Assembly: GCA_029378245.1 (NCBI GenBank)
Contig: JARKIF010000005.1
Coordinates: forward strand, 1,488,001-1,552,000
Origin: Roridomyces roridus
Taxonomy: Eukaryota; Basidiomycota; Agaricomycetes; Agaricales; Mycenaceae
DNA length: 64,000 nucleotides
Reading direction: 5' to 3'
Numbering within the stretch: the stretch's first letter is position 1; each line of letters begins with the position of its first letter. The notes under the pieces were generated by a model. That model was not told the DNA's origin and did no database searches. It worked only from the letters and a program-made list of their open reading frames with translations. Position numbers and translations under genes: made by a program. Below are positions 22,940 to 35,032 of the stretch, piece by piece.

Positions 22940-23437
22940 ATGGCCCGCACCAGTGAGTGTTGTCGCCGTCGCGCCCTGTGTCTCTGCTGACCAGTGTAGA
23001 CCTCCGCTACGGCATCAACCACGGGCACCCGACCACGCCCATCCCCAAAACTCAGCGCCCCAGCCAGCGCAAAGGTTCGTGAATGACCGCGATTCGTGAA
23101 CTATAGGTTTATACTGCGTCCAGGCTACTTGTCGACCAAGACCAAGTTTGTGCGCAATGTTGTCCGTGAGGTCGTTGGGTTCTCTGCGTACGAGCGGCGG
23201 GTAATGGAGCTCCTGCGTAACTCCAAAGTGCGTCTCTATCTTTTTTCTTTGATCTCTCTCTCATTTCATTATAGGACAAAAAAGCGCGCAAGCTGACGAA
23301 GAAGCGGGTGTGTAGCATTTCGACTGTGTCCCATGGTGTACTAATCTTTTTTACAGCTCGGGACCCTTTTGCGGTCGAAGCGCAAGCTGGAGGAGCTGCA
23401 GAGCGTGATCCAGGAGAGCAGACGGGCGGCCCACTAG
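22940..23437 (+). CDS. RPL36: 60S ribosomal protein eL36
   Basis: Cytosolic large-subunit protein. Five exons (22940-22952, 23000-23074, 23124-23227, 23275-23307, 23358-23437) give a ~100-residue basic protein starting [19 protein letters not shown] and containing [20 protein letters not shown] and [20 protein letters not shown], all diagnostic. The first exon holds only the first four codons, a common arrangement for ribosomal protein genes where intron 1 sits right after the start. Full family length. Confidence 0.98.
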
Positions 23438-23800
23438 TTATGCATTGTATTTTCTCCGATATGACTATGCAAGTATGTGTTGTCCGCTCGCTGAATAACC
23501 GCTCGCTGGATAAACGGAGATGCCGAAAACGAATCGCGGGAAAAGGCCCGATTACTCATCTTGCTGACACGGAGATGGCCCGACGCGCGTCGTACATTGT
23601 CGCAGACGACTTGCGAGGACTGGACAGGCTTGTAGATACTTGTGAGCGGTCGTCAGCGGTCGTCAGCGCCTTAGGAGCTTTGTTTCGGGCATTCTTCAAC
23701 ATGGCTACCGGATAACCTGTGGCGGTGGGTTTCCGGGCTCGATCCCACATCAGATTCTAAATGCGGCTTGTTGTTGAAATATCAGGCTTACAATCCATCC
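23438..23800. other. Intergenic, no gene recognised
   Basis: 363 bp between eL36 and the VTT-domain gene. It contains a short direct repeat (agcggtcgtc twice near 23645-23665). A tRNA was considered near 23735 and rejected. Confidence 0.4.
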
Positions 23801-25196
23801 ATGAGCCTGAATCTCCCAACAAACGGTGCCCCCCGAGCTCGTTCTGCCTCTGTTCTCGTACCCTCCCCTTCGCCGCCTCCTCGCGAGCCCGTCATCCTCC
23901 CTCCCACCATGCTCCAGGTCTTCGCCTCCCGTGTTCTCGACTGGGGTTCCTCCCCAAAACAAGACGCGGATGTTCTTCCTCTTTCCGCTGCGCCAACCAT
24001 GACTTCTTTCCCCCGCGACGACCTTAAAATCCCTGCCACACCACCACGCTTTCCCTCTGTGCGTTTTTTTTCCGCTTTTTTCTGCTTCCGGCTCACGCGA
24101 TACGGTCCACAGGCCCATGTCCCCATGCTGCTCGTCATGCTCCTCTTCCCGCTATCTACCGCCCTCGTTTTACTTAGCCTCACGACACTCCCTATCACCG
24201 TCTCGTGGCCCCACACCCTCCCCGACCTCGCCCAGCTCGGGCGTGAGCTGCTTGGCTACTCCCAGAGCGGCCCCGCCCAGACAGTTCATGTCATTGCCGT
24301 CCTTTCCCTCACGGCTATTTGGAAACACGCCTGGTCTGTTCCTGGGAGCGTTATCTGGGTCCGTCCTCCACTCTGTCCCCCGTGTCTATTCAAACGCTAA
24401 CGTATTTCGCATCAGAACGTGCTAGCGGGCGCTTTGTTCTCTCCTGCGTTTGCCACAATCTTGATGACTACGCTCACTACGCTGGGTTCCGCGTGTGCCA
24501 CCCTGCTGGCCATGCCCCTTGGGCCACTGATCACTCGTCTCTTCCCCCGAGCACTTGATGTGACGCGGAATGTGCTCGAGGGCTCAGATACCGAGTCAGA
24601 ATCGGGAGACGGAGCTGAAAAGACACGCTCATCGGCGTGGGTCCGTCTTTCGGTGATGCGTTTGATTGGTATCGTGCCATGGTCAGGCATCAACATTGCC
24701 TGCGGAGTCTGCGGAGTGTCCATCTGGGACTGCATGCTTAGCACATTCATTGGCTCATTGCCCTGGACTGCGGTCACTTGCCAGGTAATTGGCCCCCGCT
24801 CCTCCCCACTGCGCTCAATACTGACGTAGTTGTCAGATAGGGGATATCCTACAAACCGTGGCGTCCCATCCGTCTCCGACGCCTCAAACGGTTTCATCAC
24901 TCTTGACATCACCCTCGATCATGTTCAAGCTTGTCCTGTTGTCATTCCTGTCACTGGCGCCGATCCTTGGCCGTGACCACCTCCGAGCTTTGCTTTCTTC
25001 CAGTGAGCCGGTGCTGCCACCAACGACGACTGGCACCGAGGAGAAGCAACGGGCGTCACGGTGGGCTGTGGCGTGGGTGCAAGACTGGCGGACGAAAATC
25101 CGCATGTCTTCGCGCTCCAGGACACGCGAGGCCAGCCAGATGGAACTGCATACGCTCGTCGACGAGAAGCGTGCATTTGAGGATTTATCGTCATAG
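23801..25196 (+). CDS. VTT-domain membrane protein (Tvp38/TMEM64 / DedA-like)
   Basis: Exons about 23801-24058, 24113-24358, 24416-24784 and 24837-25196. An N-terminal Pro/Ser-rich cytosolic stretch leads to hydrophobic segments (MLLVMLLFPLSTALVLLSLT, VIAVLSLTAIWKHAWSVPG). The VTT core motif then follows (NVLAGALFSPAFATILMTTL, TLLAMPLGPLITRLF, and VMRLIGIVPWSGINIACGV, then GVSIWDCMLSTFIGSLPW). Relatives are Golgi/ER proteins related to VMP1 and TMEM41 scramblases; scramblase activity here is inference. The conserved R-x-x-G-x-V-P-W helix break is intact. After TM segments, a long C-terminal cytosolic tail is basic. A start 33 bp earlier (23768) is possible. Confidence 0.86.
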
Positions 25197-25619
25197 CCCG
25201 GCCCCGCTACCATTTATCCAACATATTTAACCCGCAACTCACGAATCTGCATAAACCATACTACTCACACCCACACACGCTACGCTCTCATGTCCGTGGC
25301 ATAGATTGCTACATCTGTAATGTACTCCAGTGTTCCTCGGTTTTCGTGATATCCATAGCTATCCTAGATACCGTTTTTTTCGTACAGTAATTCATTCGGA
25401 TGTCGAAGAAAAGCACCGTTGATTGATCTCCCGCTGTAAGATTGTTAGCGTCGTCCGTTGACCATTGCCAGTGATAACCAAGTTCTCTTTTATACTAGGA
25501 ATACATATGCTAAGATGGAGGAATAAAAAAAACTCCGCGGAGATCTATGTAAGTACTCTAGGCTACCCCCAATCTGAAAAATGCAATCAGCAATAATGCG
25601 GGAGAGAGAACACAGCACC
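25197..25619. other. Convergent 3' intergenic region
   Basis: 423 bp between two stop codons (VTT gene + and carrier gene -). AT-rich with several short A/T runs; expected to hold both 3' UTRs and polyadenylation sites. Nothing else seen. Confidence 0.4.
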
Positions 25620-28021
25620 CTACCGTCGTTTGCTAGACTCGTAGACAACATACGATATGCTCACGGCCGGGACGACCTGCGTGAGACAGGGTGAGAAGTT
25701 AAAGCTCAACTCTCGCACGAAGGGACAAACCTTGGCTAAAGTCGGCGCGAGGCCCTTGTAAAAAGACCGCCAGCCGCCTTGTTGCCATGTTTTGTGCACG
25801 ACGTCCATCGGGCCCGTGTACGTCTGCGGGTGTCCTGTAGAGCCAGATGCCTGCAGTCGTGTCCGGACAAGGTTGAGTGGGTAGACACTCGTCGCGCCAA
25901 CGCTGCCGGATAAACTGCCAAAGGCTAGGAGTGCGAGCACGCCTGGCTCGTCTTTGCCTGTTGACCGTAAATATGCGAGTTTGAGCGCCTCAAAGGTGCT
26001 CATGTCGATTGCGGAGTAGCTATTCAGATTTGTTAGTTTGGGATTTTTTCTGTTGATGTGCATGCATACGGGAAGACACCGACGAGTCCGATCTAAAATA
26101 GGTGAACGAACGTTCTCCGAGGGGAAACACGACTTGCCGTCAATCCACGGTAGTACGCTCTCAATCCACCGAGAGCCCAAAGGCGACGAGCCGCAATGAG
26201 CAGTTTGGGGCCTTGCCTCTAAAGTAGTTGTTAGTTTGCAGGCTGGACAAGGGATAAAAATGTGACCTTGACCGCGCTGACTACAGCGACGTCGGAAAAA
26301 AGCACAAGGGAAAAGTGTTGTAATTACCAGGATCGCTGCTCCCCGTATTGCTCATCATTTGAGTCTTGAGGGTTTCAATGGGGTAGATGCCTGGAAGATT
26401 TATCAGTACATTCACGAACTAGAGCAACGCACTGACTCAGTTGACTGCTGAGACCTCCGATACCGCCCGATAAAAACCGGCTCACGCCGCTAATGTCTCG
26501 TGGGTCGTCGACATGGTCAAAATATTTGGCAAACGCTCGTTTCTGGGGCACAGTCAATAATGACGCTCAACCTGAAGAGTAAAGAAACATACCGATGACT
26601 CGTAGGCAAAGAATTTGATTGCTGCAACAGTGAGATGACTGGGCGTAAAACACTTTCGACCACCGACCTGATTCAGGAAATATTTTGGCTATTGACAGGC
26701 CGTTGCCTGTCCAGAACGCCAGCACGCCTCCTTCAGCGTATATTCGAGCAATAGCATTGCCTATCACTCGGGCACCACCCACACCCGGGTTGGATTTCGT
26801 AGGAACTCCACCAAGATCTGGAGGTCGCGTAATCAAGAATATCTTGAGACGATCGAATGGTGCAGTGCATGTGCGGCTGACTAGATGAGAACTGCTTTGG
26901 ACAGAGGAGGTTGGAGAAAGCTGAACCACTCACCAGCCCCCGCAAGCCCCCCGGCTAGTAGGAATTTCAGGGCCGTATGCCCTTCAATGTGGGTGGGCGA
27001 ATCTTCCTCCTCTTCCTCTGGAACCGCTTCGGAATGATCCTCCTCTTGGTGCTGCATAAACCCGGGATCGGGAGTATCGGCCTTGGAGGAGGCATCGGGC
27101 TTGAACAATTGGATCGTGGGCCTATCCTCTGCGCTCAGACTGACGTCGCCTAACACACACACGTTGGCGGAAGGGCAGCGAAATTCATATCATACACACC
27201 TTCCATATTAACGCGGGCCGCTCCTCGTGCATCATCGCCGAGAGCGCGCCTCATTTCATAGTATCCTCGGGGCAGATTAGCGAGAGTAAAAATCTCTTCG
27301 GACACGCGTACGATAGATTTCAAACGGTGAGGCTCGGAGAGGTAGTAGGATCAGAAAGTCGCGAAATTGAGCAAAGTCGATGGAGGACGAATTGGGGGAC
27401 GCGGTCAAAAAGTGCATAAACTCTTCCGATTTGTTTTTCGTCAGAGGTATACCTGGCGCCTTTTCAGAACAGATATCGAACGGTAGGGTGCATAACGACG
27501 CACCGACTTTATCCAAAGCCAAAGTCAATTCCTGCGCGTCCAGACGTCCGTTGCCGTCCAAATCTAGTTCGTTGTGGAACACTTGCCAAAGCTCTTCGGA
27601 CGATAAGCAAACGAAAGATTGCAAGCTGGAATGAGCACGCACCCTTCTCCTTTTCCTTGGCAAAGGACACGAATTCTTTCCATCCAATGCCGGTCATAGT
27701 TGAACTAGATGGACCACCGCATTTCCGCACCAACTCCTGCTCGTACATTTGAGACAACCGTTGCGCCGACTCCAAGTCGAGGCCGCTGTCGATTGTCTGA
27801 GCAGGCGGGGTCCTGTTTGCGTGCAGGACAGCAAGTTGCGCCCACAGTTCCTTGAGCCTTCGTTTCCGGACATCTCTTCCTTCACTTGCTTTGAACTCGT
27901 CAAACGTTCTTGGTGTATCCGATCGTAATCTGGATATGAGTGGTCGATCCTCTGGTCCCGAATCACTGTCTTGAAAGATTTTTCGACCCGTCTTTATGGT
28001 GTCTTTGCTGCTCTCGCCCAT
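25620..28021 (-). CDS. Ca2+-regulated mitochondrial carrier (SCaMC/Sal1-like ATP-Mg/phosphate carrier)
   Basis: Inner-membrane carrier with a Ca-binding N-terminus facing the intermembrane space. The N-terminal ~300 residues contain one canonical EF loop (DLDGNGRLDAQEL) in a helical context; other loops look degenerate. An acidic linker follows, then three mitochondrial-carrier repeats: FLLAGGLAGAVSRTCTAPFD then RLKIF, FLSGGIGGLSSQLTIYPIET then LKTQMM, and LLAFGSLSGSVGATSVYPLN then LVRTRLQ. The middle repeats also show WTGNGLSIAKIFPESAIKF and YYRGLTIDLVGVFPYSAIDM. The EF-hand plus carrier architecture and these signatures fit the ATP-Mg/Pi carriers (yeast Sal1, human SLC25A23-25). Many short introns. 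The last residues (VVYESSKRR) mark a normal C-terminus. Confidence 0.9.
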
Positions 28022-28417
28022 GACGCGTCGAAAGTGTGTCTTCTTGTCGTGTCTGGAGGTAGCAGAGCCCTCCTCTTATAGAAGCATCTGTGGGCGTAGA
28101 ACGACGGTGGAGCAGGATGACCGGTTTAGGTATGCTTGGAATCGCTGGCATCACTCGTCCCTTTTCGGCCATGGTGCATAGGCACAGTACATACTTCACA
28201 TACTTGTTTCTCTATCTCTATGGGATAAATACGAGGAGCCTGTTCTATTATACGCACAACGCCCCGCAGCGCTTGCAGGCCCTGACTATGTTACGCATCA
28301 CCGAGCTCAGCGTCCTGATTCTCCCCCCTTGATTCGACGCGTTCGGCAGGTCTGCTAGCTGCCAATCCGGAGTGTGCACCAGAAGGGATGTATGTCTCGA
28401 ACAAGACTCCTCGGTCC
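28022..28417. other. Intergenic, no gene recognised
   Basis: About 0.4 kb upstream of the carrier gene start. Presumably its promoter. No motif of note apart from T/C-rich stretches. Confidence 0.35.
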
Positions 28418-29044
28418 CTAAAGACCACGCATACAACCCGTCTGGTCTGCGCCGCGGAAACTCGACGTGCTTTGTATACTATATTGGGCCATCAATGAAC
28501 TCTGGTGGTTTGGAAAGAAAAGCACCTCTCGAGACGCGTCTGGGCTACCCATCCGGGGGGTTTTAGGGCCTCCAGGGCGGGGGGGCGTCGGGGGGCGATA
28601 GATCTGCGCCAATGTCAACGTCAAGTTGATGCGTAGGTTTGGGCTACGAACACGGAGCTGTCCTGCTTGAGACATGCCCAAACTCGAGCCGAGATACACA
28701 GGAGAGCCAATTCTAGGTAGGTGACGAGCATCCGCAGAAATGTCGTCCCCCCGGCAGGCAGTCACCAAGGGAGACTGGGTCGCATCTTGCCACCGACACT
28801 GAGGAGGGCAATTGAGTTGGATCTTCACTGACAGGTCAAGACGAGCGTCGCATACTTCGGGGCGGCCACCATCTAGCTCCTCTTGGCGGCCTGCGCTCGG
28901 CGAGGAAGGGGGGGACGGAATGAAAGCGGGGACGGGTTTTCTCCGGCTGGAAGGCATGGTGGCAGAAGGAAATGGGTCTTGCAGCGATTTTAAAGAGACG
29001 GGGTTATCAAAGCGCCGGTGAGCTCTTTGGTCAGGACAAGGCAA
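28418..29044 (-). CDS. Possible Ser/Pro-rich hypothetical protein
   Basis: An uninterrupted 208-codon frame. The likely start is MPSSRRKPVPAFIPSPPSSP at about 28957, giving a smaller protein; the outer start at 29044 is less natural. The sequence is rich in Ser, Pro and Arg, with a patch RVRSPNLRINLTLTLAQIYR that could be structured. No domain recognised, no homologue in the window, and no intron evidence. It may be real but could be a chance frame in a GC-rich segment. Confidence 0.3.
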   Translation of the reverse strand: MPCPDQRAHRRFDNPVSLKSLQDPFPSATMPSSRRKPVPAFIPSPPSSPSAGRQEELDGGRPEVCDARLDLSVKIQLNCPPQCRWQDATQSPLVTACRGDDISADARHLPRIGSPVYLGSSLGMSQAGQLRVRSPNLRINLTLTLAQIYRPPTPPRPGGPKTPRMGSPDASREVLFFPNHQSSLMAQYSIQSTSSFRGADQTGCMRGL

Positions 29045-29574
29045 GCGTGTGTTCAGGACACGATAATATTCTCCAGTCGAGCAGGGCCTTTTAAATGTCG
29101 ATTACACGCAGACTCCCCTTTGGACACGCACGAGGGTGTTGCTGCTGCCTTCATTTCGGTAAGCACGATAATAGTAGCCACCGATAGCACTTGAATCCAG
29201 CCAGGGCGAAAGACCGTCGTAGAAGCCGATTCTTGACACGTTTGACTTTCCGCGTTGCAAGGTTGACGGAAAGGTACGGAAAGGAAGAAACATGGCGGAA
29301 TTACCTTACGTAACGATAGCCTGGCGCCACAGGGATGAACTTGACTTTCCTTTGCAGGTTTGGCGGCTACGAGAATCATCCAAGATTGCTGCTCCCTGCA
29401 CAATGAAAGCATCCCGAGGAGATTAAATGGCCTTCTCGGATGCTACAACCCTGGAATGCGTTGATCCCGAAAACCTTTCTCTTCCCAAATCTACTTGAAT
29501 TCCAGGCGGTAAACACACTAGTCTTCCAAGGCTGAGATTGAGTTCGGTTGAGCTTGTTTAAGACTCGACGATTC
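29045..29574. other. Intergenic, no gene recognised
   Basis: 530 bp between the hypothetical frame and the SDR stop codon. Short frames only, with no domain-like translation and no repeats noticed. Confidence 0.35.
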
Positions 29575-30642
29575 TCACGCCGTCGCCCGGTAGTCGGCAC
29601 ACTCCGGCGCGTCCCAGCTCACGAACTGCCCACTCAGGGTCTTGGCTGCGCGCACCACCAATGCAGCGATGACATGTCCAGGAGCCTCCACCTGAAGCAG
29701 CTTCCCGTCGGTATGCGCGGCGACGAACATGGCATGGTCTTTTGGGGCCATATGGGCGGCGCCACCCTGCCGTAGAGAGGCTTGCATCTTGAGAGCACTG
29801 AGATTACCAAATGGATGAGGAGATGCGGTACGAACTGATGTATTAACCATCCCGGGGCGGAGAGCGATCGCGGTCACGTCGGGTTCCTCTTCGGCGAGGG
29901 TCCTTGGGAGACATTACATAAGCACTGCATTAGTGAGCCCGGGACATCTTACCGGCAGAGCGAGTTCATCGCAGATTTACTGGCGTTGTAATTTCCCCAG
30001 CCCGCGGTGCCTATCCTGCCGTGTAAGCGGTTCCGTCCACCATAGACATACCACCGAACCTTTGACGGCAGCACCTGAGCTCACAAAGACAACGCGCCCT
30101 GCGAATGTAAGGCTTGGTTCCGCTTCGCACCACGGACATACCACCGAAAGAGCTTCTTCGTAAAGCTGGGAGTGACGCCTTGAGTGCCGTGACCAGTGAG
30201 AAGAAATTGACGTCGAAATGCTGCTTCCACTGCTCGAGGGATGTGTCGTCGCCAATCCGACACAAAGGCTCAAGCTGCCCGGCATTGAGAACGAGACCAT
30301 CGAGGCTGGAGAAACGCTCGAGCGCGAGAGAGACGGCATTCTCTACGGCCGTAGCGTCCGTACTGGCAGAATGTGAGTTCCTGCGGCCGCTATGGACTTG
30401 CGGAGACTGACACGTCGCCATCGACGAGAACGAGCGATTCCGAAGCCGAGTTCAACAAGTCGAGAAGTTCGGGCGAGCGAGTACGACTCAACGTGACCAC
30501 GTTCGCGTTGAGCTCCCTCAGGAGGATGGTGACCACGGCCAGGCCGATTCCCTACTTGCATGTTTTATCCAGCAAACGACGAAATGTATATCAATAATAC
30601 TCTTGAGGCGCCGGTGACTAGGATCGTAGGCTTTGCAGACAT
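29575..30642 (-). CDS. Short-chain dehydrogenase/reductase (benzil reductase-like)
   Basis: Classical SDR of ~250 residues. It starts MSAKPTILVTGASRGIGLAV after removal of an intron ending gcaagtag, with the TGxxxGIG cofactor loop. Then come LDGLVLNAGQLEPL (NAG motif), the catalytic Ser strand (AGRVVFVSSGAAVKGSVGWG) and the YxxxK site (NYNASKSAMNSLCRTL). The post-site segment VTAIALRPGMVNTSV is typical of cytosolic fungal SDRs such as yeast YIR035C/Irc24 (benzil reductase) relatives. The C-terminus (GHVIAALVVRAAKTLSGQFV) completes the fold. No N-terminal targeting signal and no adjacent pathway genes, so the substrate is unknown. Confidence 0.85.
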
Positions 30643-30768
30643 ATTGGGCGGGATTGAGCTAGAGATCGTGCAAGACGAGCAAGACGAGAGCAAAGCGTCG
30701 GCTGCACTTGCCACTTCCTAATCTGGACACCGGTCCCCAAACTTCTTTCCTTTCCTCCATCTCAAATA

Positions 30769-32167
30769 ATGGCCGCTCGTCTGGCCCTCGCCCGCCTGGC
30801 TCGTCCCCGCCCTTCGGCTCTTGCGGCTTCCAACGCTGCGCTCCGGTCTCGTCGCTATGCTTCCTCTGACGCGGAGCACACGGTAAGAAACATTCATTCC
30901 GCTCAGATTTTTTCTAAAGTATGCACTAGATGACGGTCCGCGACGCCCTCAACGCAGCCATGGAGGAGGAGATGATTCGCGACGAGAAGGTGTTCATCAT
31001 GGGGGAGGAGGTTGCCCGCTACAACGGCGCATACAAGGTTCTACCCGTGAACACCCGAATGCACATCCGCTCACCATTATGAACCCAGGTCACCAAGGGC
31101 CTCCTCGACAAGTTTGGCGAGAAACGCGTCGTAGACACTCCCATTACTGAGATGGGTTTTACGGGCCTGGCGACTGGCGCGGCATTAGCTGGTCTGCGCC
31201 CAATGCACGTCTTCCCGACCGCGTCTTTTGCAGTTTCTTACTCTCCCCCGCAGATGCGAGTTCATGACGTTCAATTTTGCGATGCAAGCAATTGACCAGA
31301 TCGTCAACTCGGCGGGCAAGACGTACTACATGTCTGGAGGGAACGTTCCGTGTCCTGTCGTCTTCCGCGGTCCCAACGGTGCTGCGTCCGGTGTAGCTGC
31401 TCAGCACTCGCAAGACTACGCCGCCTGGTACGGCTCTATTCCCGGCTTGAAGGTCGTCAGCCCGTGGAGTGCCGAAGACTGCAAGGGTCTGCTAAAGGTC
31501 TGGATTGTTATCAATACCGTCTTCGAAGCTCACATGAATCCACCCTCTAGTCCGCCATTCGCGACCCTAATCCTGTCGTCTTCCTCGAGAATGAGATGTT
31601 GTACGGTGTCTCCTTCCCGATGTCCGCCGAGGCCATGTCGGACAACTTTTTGATCCCCATTGGCAAGTGCAAGGTTGAGCGCGAGGGCAGCGACGTCACG
31701 CTTGTCGCACACAGCAAAATGGTCTCCCACAGTCTGGAGGCTGCGGAACTACTCGCGAAGGAAGGAATCAAGGCCGAAGTGATCAACCTCCGGAGTATCC
31801 GCCCCCTCGATATCGACACCATTATCAAATCGGTGAAGAAGACCAACAGGCAAGGACCCTTTGCACCCATCTTCTCGCTCTGACACTCCTTCATAGGCTC
31901 GTTGTCGTTGAGGGTGGTTTCCCTGCTTTCGGTGTTGGCAGCGAGATTTGCGCGCAGATCGTTGAGAGTGAGGCCTTTGACTACCTGGATGCTCCGGTCG
32001 AGCGTGTAACGGGCGCCGATGTCCCCACACCGGTTCGTTTGCCATCTTCATCGTAGATTCATCTCTAAGTCGATTCACAGTACGCGACCAACCTGGAGAC
32101 CCTCGCTTTCCCAGACACCCCGCTGATTGTTAAGGTTGCCAAGCGCGCTCTTTACCGCACCAACTAA
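30769..32167 (+). CDS. PDB1: Pyruvate dehydrogenase E1 component subunit beta, mitochondrial
   Basis: Beta subunit of the alpha2beta2 thiamine-dependent E1 that decarboxylates pyruvate in the PDH complex. A basic presequence ([20 protein letters not shown]...RSRRYAS) precedes the transketolase-like fold: [99 protein letters not shown], then the C-terminal domain ([35 protein letters not shown]) and the end [14 protein letters not shown]. The GEE motif for the thiamine-bound active site is present. Convergent with HIS4, 75 bp apart. Confidence 0.97.
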
Positions 32168-32242
32168 TTCTCTACTTAAAATATTCATTCGGGTGTGCTC
32201 CTACAAAATAGACTACATGCTTTGCACGCTTTCCTTGATTTG

Positions 32243-34856
32243 TCAATTCCTTAGCCGGATTCGTACAGCATTGGCATGCGCCTGAAGGCCCTCGCAATCT
32301 GCGAGGGTGGCCACGACTGGACCCAGCGTTTGCAGACCCTCCGCTGTGACCTCTTGGGACGTAATGTGCTTTTGAAACGATAGCGTGTTGACTCCGCTGA
32401 ACTGGCGAGCATATCCATTCGTAGGTAGAGTGTGGTTAGTGCCGGAGGCGTAATCGCCACAACTAAGTAGGTTAATGAATCAGCTGGGAGGCCACATTCT
32501 GGGGCAAGTCTCGACCGACCTTTCAGGTGAGTATGGACCGACAAACACGCTGCCGGCGTTCTGCACGAGAGCTACCACATCGCTGGCCTTCTCAAGATGG
32601 AGGATGAGGTGCTCCGGCGCGTAGTCATTGGAAAAGGCGAGAGCTTCGCTTATAGATCCACATTTGACGATGATACTCTTGCCTATGGACTGCCGTACAA
32701 TGTCCACACGCGAGAGGGCATGCGCTTGCACATCCACTTCCTTTTCGATTTCCGCCAGTTTGGTGGAGTCGAGGGAAACGGCGACCAGCACAACCTGCGA
32801 GTCGACTCCGTGCTCTGCTTGGGAAAGCAGATCCGCAGCTACGAACGCGGGATTAGCCGTGTGATCTGCGATTACCTAGGAGTGTCTGAGAAGCAGTAGT
32901 TACAAGGAAAGAACAATTACTTACGAGGACCTCGGACGGTCCCGCAGGCATGTCGATGGACACCAACGCATCCGTGTCGTTTTGAACGAGCATCTTGGCT
33001 GCAGTGACCCATTGGTTTCCTGGGCCGAATATTTTGTCCACCTTCGGGACGGTTTGAGTACCATACGCAAGTGCCGCGACAGCTTGCGCTCCGCCAGCTT
33101 TGAGCACCGCCGACGCGCCAACAAGGTGCGCAACATACATCACCTCGGGTGAGATGCTCCCGTCGGGTCGGGGCGGCGTTGCAAGCACAATCTCGTGGCA
33201 CCCGGCCACCTGTGCAGGGATGCCCAGCATCAGCGCAGTCGAGGGCAGGATAGCGGTACCGCCTGGGACGTAGAGCCCCACACGAGCGATGGGACGCGCG
33301 AAGCGAGAGCAGACGACGCCGGGCATGGTTTCCACCCGTAGTACCGCCGTGTCTGCCTGTGCTTCATGGAACTTTTTGATATTGGCATATGCTGTTCTGA
33401 TTGCGGCGCCGACCTCAGGGTCAACGACCATGCTGTCTGCGGCGAAAGGGGGGAGGACGACAGTACAAGTCAATTCCGCCTTGTCAAATTTGGCCGTGAG
33501 CGCGAGTAGAGCGGCGTCCCCGCCCGTACGGACTTGGTCGACGATAGGTCGAACGCGATTGATCATTTCGTCCGATTTTAAGACAGGTCTGCGTAGCAGG
33601 GCGGTGCGTTCGGAGGGGGAGACGTCAGCAAGGTCGAACATACGCAGACGAATCGCACCGTCCTCCTCGACCGCTGGCGCCACGGGTTGTGGCTCAGGTG
33701 CACTGGGTTTGCTAGACCACTGGGGTTTGGCGTTACCCGCTCTCCGAGTCACCCGTCTCGCCTTTTTATCCAAGGATGCTTCGATGTCGGTAATGCCGAC
33801 TCCAGCGGCAATGCACTTGGTCAATGCGAAATAAAATAGGTCGGCAGCTTCAAAGGCCACGTCTGACTTGGTCTCTGCCCGACACAATTCATCGGCCTCC
33901 TCCATGATCTTCGACCCCAACAGCTCGGGATCGTTGAAGAGACGCTTCGTATACGAGCCTTCTGGAGCAGACTCGAAACGAGATCGCAGAGTGTTTTCCA
34001 ACGCGGGCAACCCGCTGGATTCTCCAAAGCAGGAGTGCCTGTTGAGGTGACAGAACCCAGCGCCATGTTGTACGACACGGAACTCGAGACTGTCCGAGTC
34101 GCAATCCAGTCGGATGCTGACGACGTCCTGGGTTGCCCCAGAAGTCTCGCCTTTCCTCCATAACCCGTGTTTGCGCGATTGGTATACACCCTTGCCGGTG
34201 ATTATGCTCTCTCTGATTGATTCGACGGAGGAGTATACCAGGCCAAGCGAATGGCCCGTCTCAGAAGAGACGACGGTAGGAAACAGGCCGTCCTTTCGAT
34301 CGGACACGATGGGGGCGAGGAACGCGTCTGCAATGTTTATTTGAGACTCGGTGGTGGCGGAAAGGGTAAGCTGGGAAGTAGGGAGCACTGGAGTTGCCCC
34401 GATACCGAGCAGACCGCGGATCAAAGAGCTGGTAATTGAAGCGGTGGAGAGGACATGGATGGCCGACCCCGTGAAAAATTTGGATATCGAGGCAATGAGA
34501 TCAAGATCGACGGCGGGTGTCTTGAGCAACACGCCGGAAACCCCATTTCGAACCGTGTCCGAGACGGCACTGATGTTGGCAACATCAAGCAAAAGCAGTA
34601 GCCGGTCCGGGGAGATGACCTGGATAAGTTCCTTGGCCCATGAAAGAGGGACGATGAGCTTGAGGGCGCCGATATCGAGCCACGAAATGGCGTCGTCCAG
34701 AACGAACGGACTCGCTTGATCGACCAGAACAAAAAATTCTGAGGGAAGGGGAAGCTGGGGATCGCGGGACGAGGAGAATACGACGGGCCCGATGCGAGTG
34801 AGAGCGTCGAGCAGGCCGTTTGCGGCTTCCTCGACAAGAGGTAGAAACACGGTCAT
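32243..34856 (-). CDS. HIS4: Histidine biosynthesis trifunctional protein
   Basis: Carries phosphoribosyl-AMP cyclohydrolase, phosphoribosyl-ATP pyrophosphohydrolase and histidinol dehydrogenase on one chain, as in yeast HIS4 (steps 2, 3, 9 and 10). Three exons (32925-34856, 32520-32875, 32243-32462). After an N-terminal ~190-residue domain comes the cyclohydrolase core ([30 protein letters not shown]). The pyrophosphohydrolase helices follow ([40 protein letters not shown]). The dehydrogenase then shows [64 protein letters not shown] and the C-terminal [20 protein letters not shown]. Exon phases close without a break. About 835 residues, slightly longer than yeast. Divergent from the next gene, 176 bp between start codons. 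Confidence 0.97.
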
Positions 34857-35032
34857 GGCTCCGGCTAAATTCGAGTCACTTTGATTCGCGACATTAGTGC
34901 GATTCTCCCGCTTGCTTTCTCATTGGCGGCCTTCGGTTATACATCCTCCTCCTTCTCATCCTCCCCCTCATGTCACAAACCACCATTCCCCTCCCGCGAT
35001 TTTTACAGCTCTTGGCTCAAAACAACGTCCCA

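Noticed and set aside
23690..23765. tRNA-like sequence (gggctcgatcccac) with a B-box resemblance
   Set aside because: No 5-bp T-stem around the loop on either strand and no acceptor or anticodon stem could be built.
29575..32167. Secondary-metabolite cluster from the SDR near a regulator and hydrolases
   Set aside because: Neighbours are primary-metabolism genes; no backbone synthase (PKS, NRPS, terpene synthase) is present in the window.
33289..33834. 181-codon + strand frame over HIS4
   Set aside because: Antisense to a fully conserved HIS4 exon; no family resemblance.
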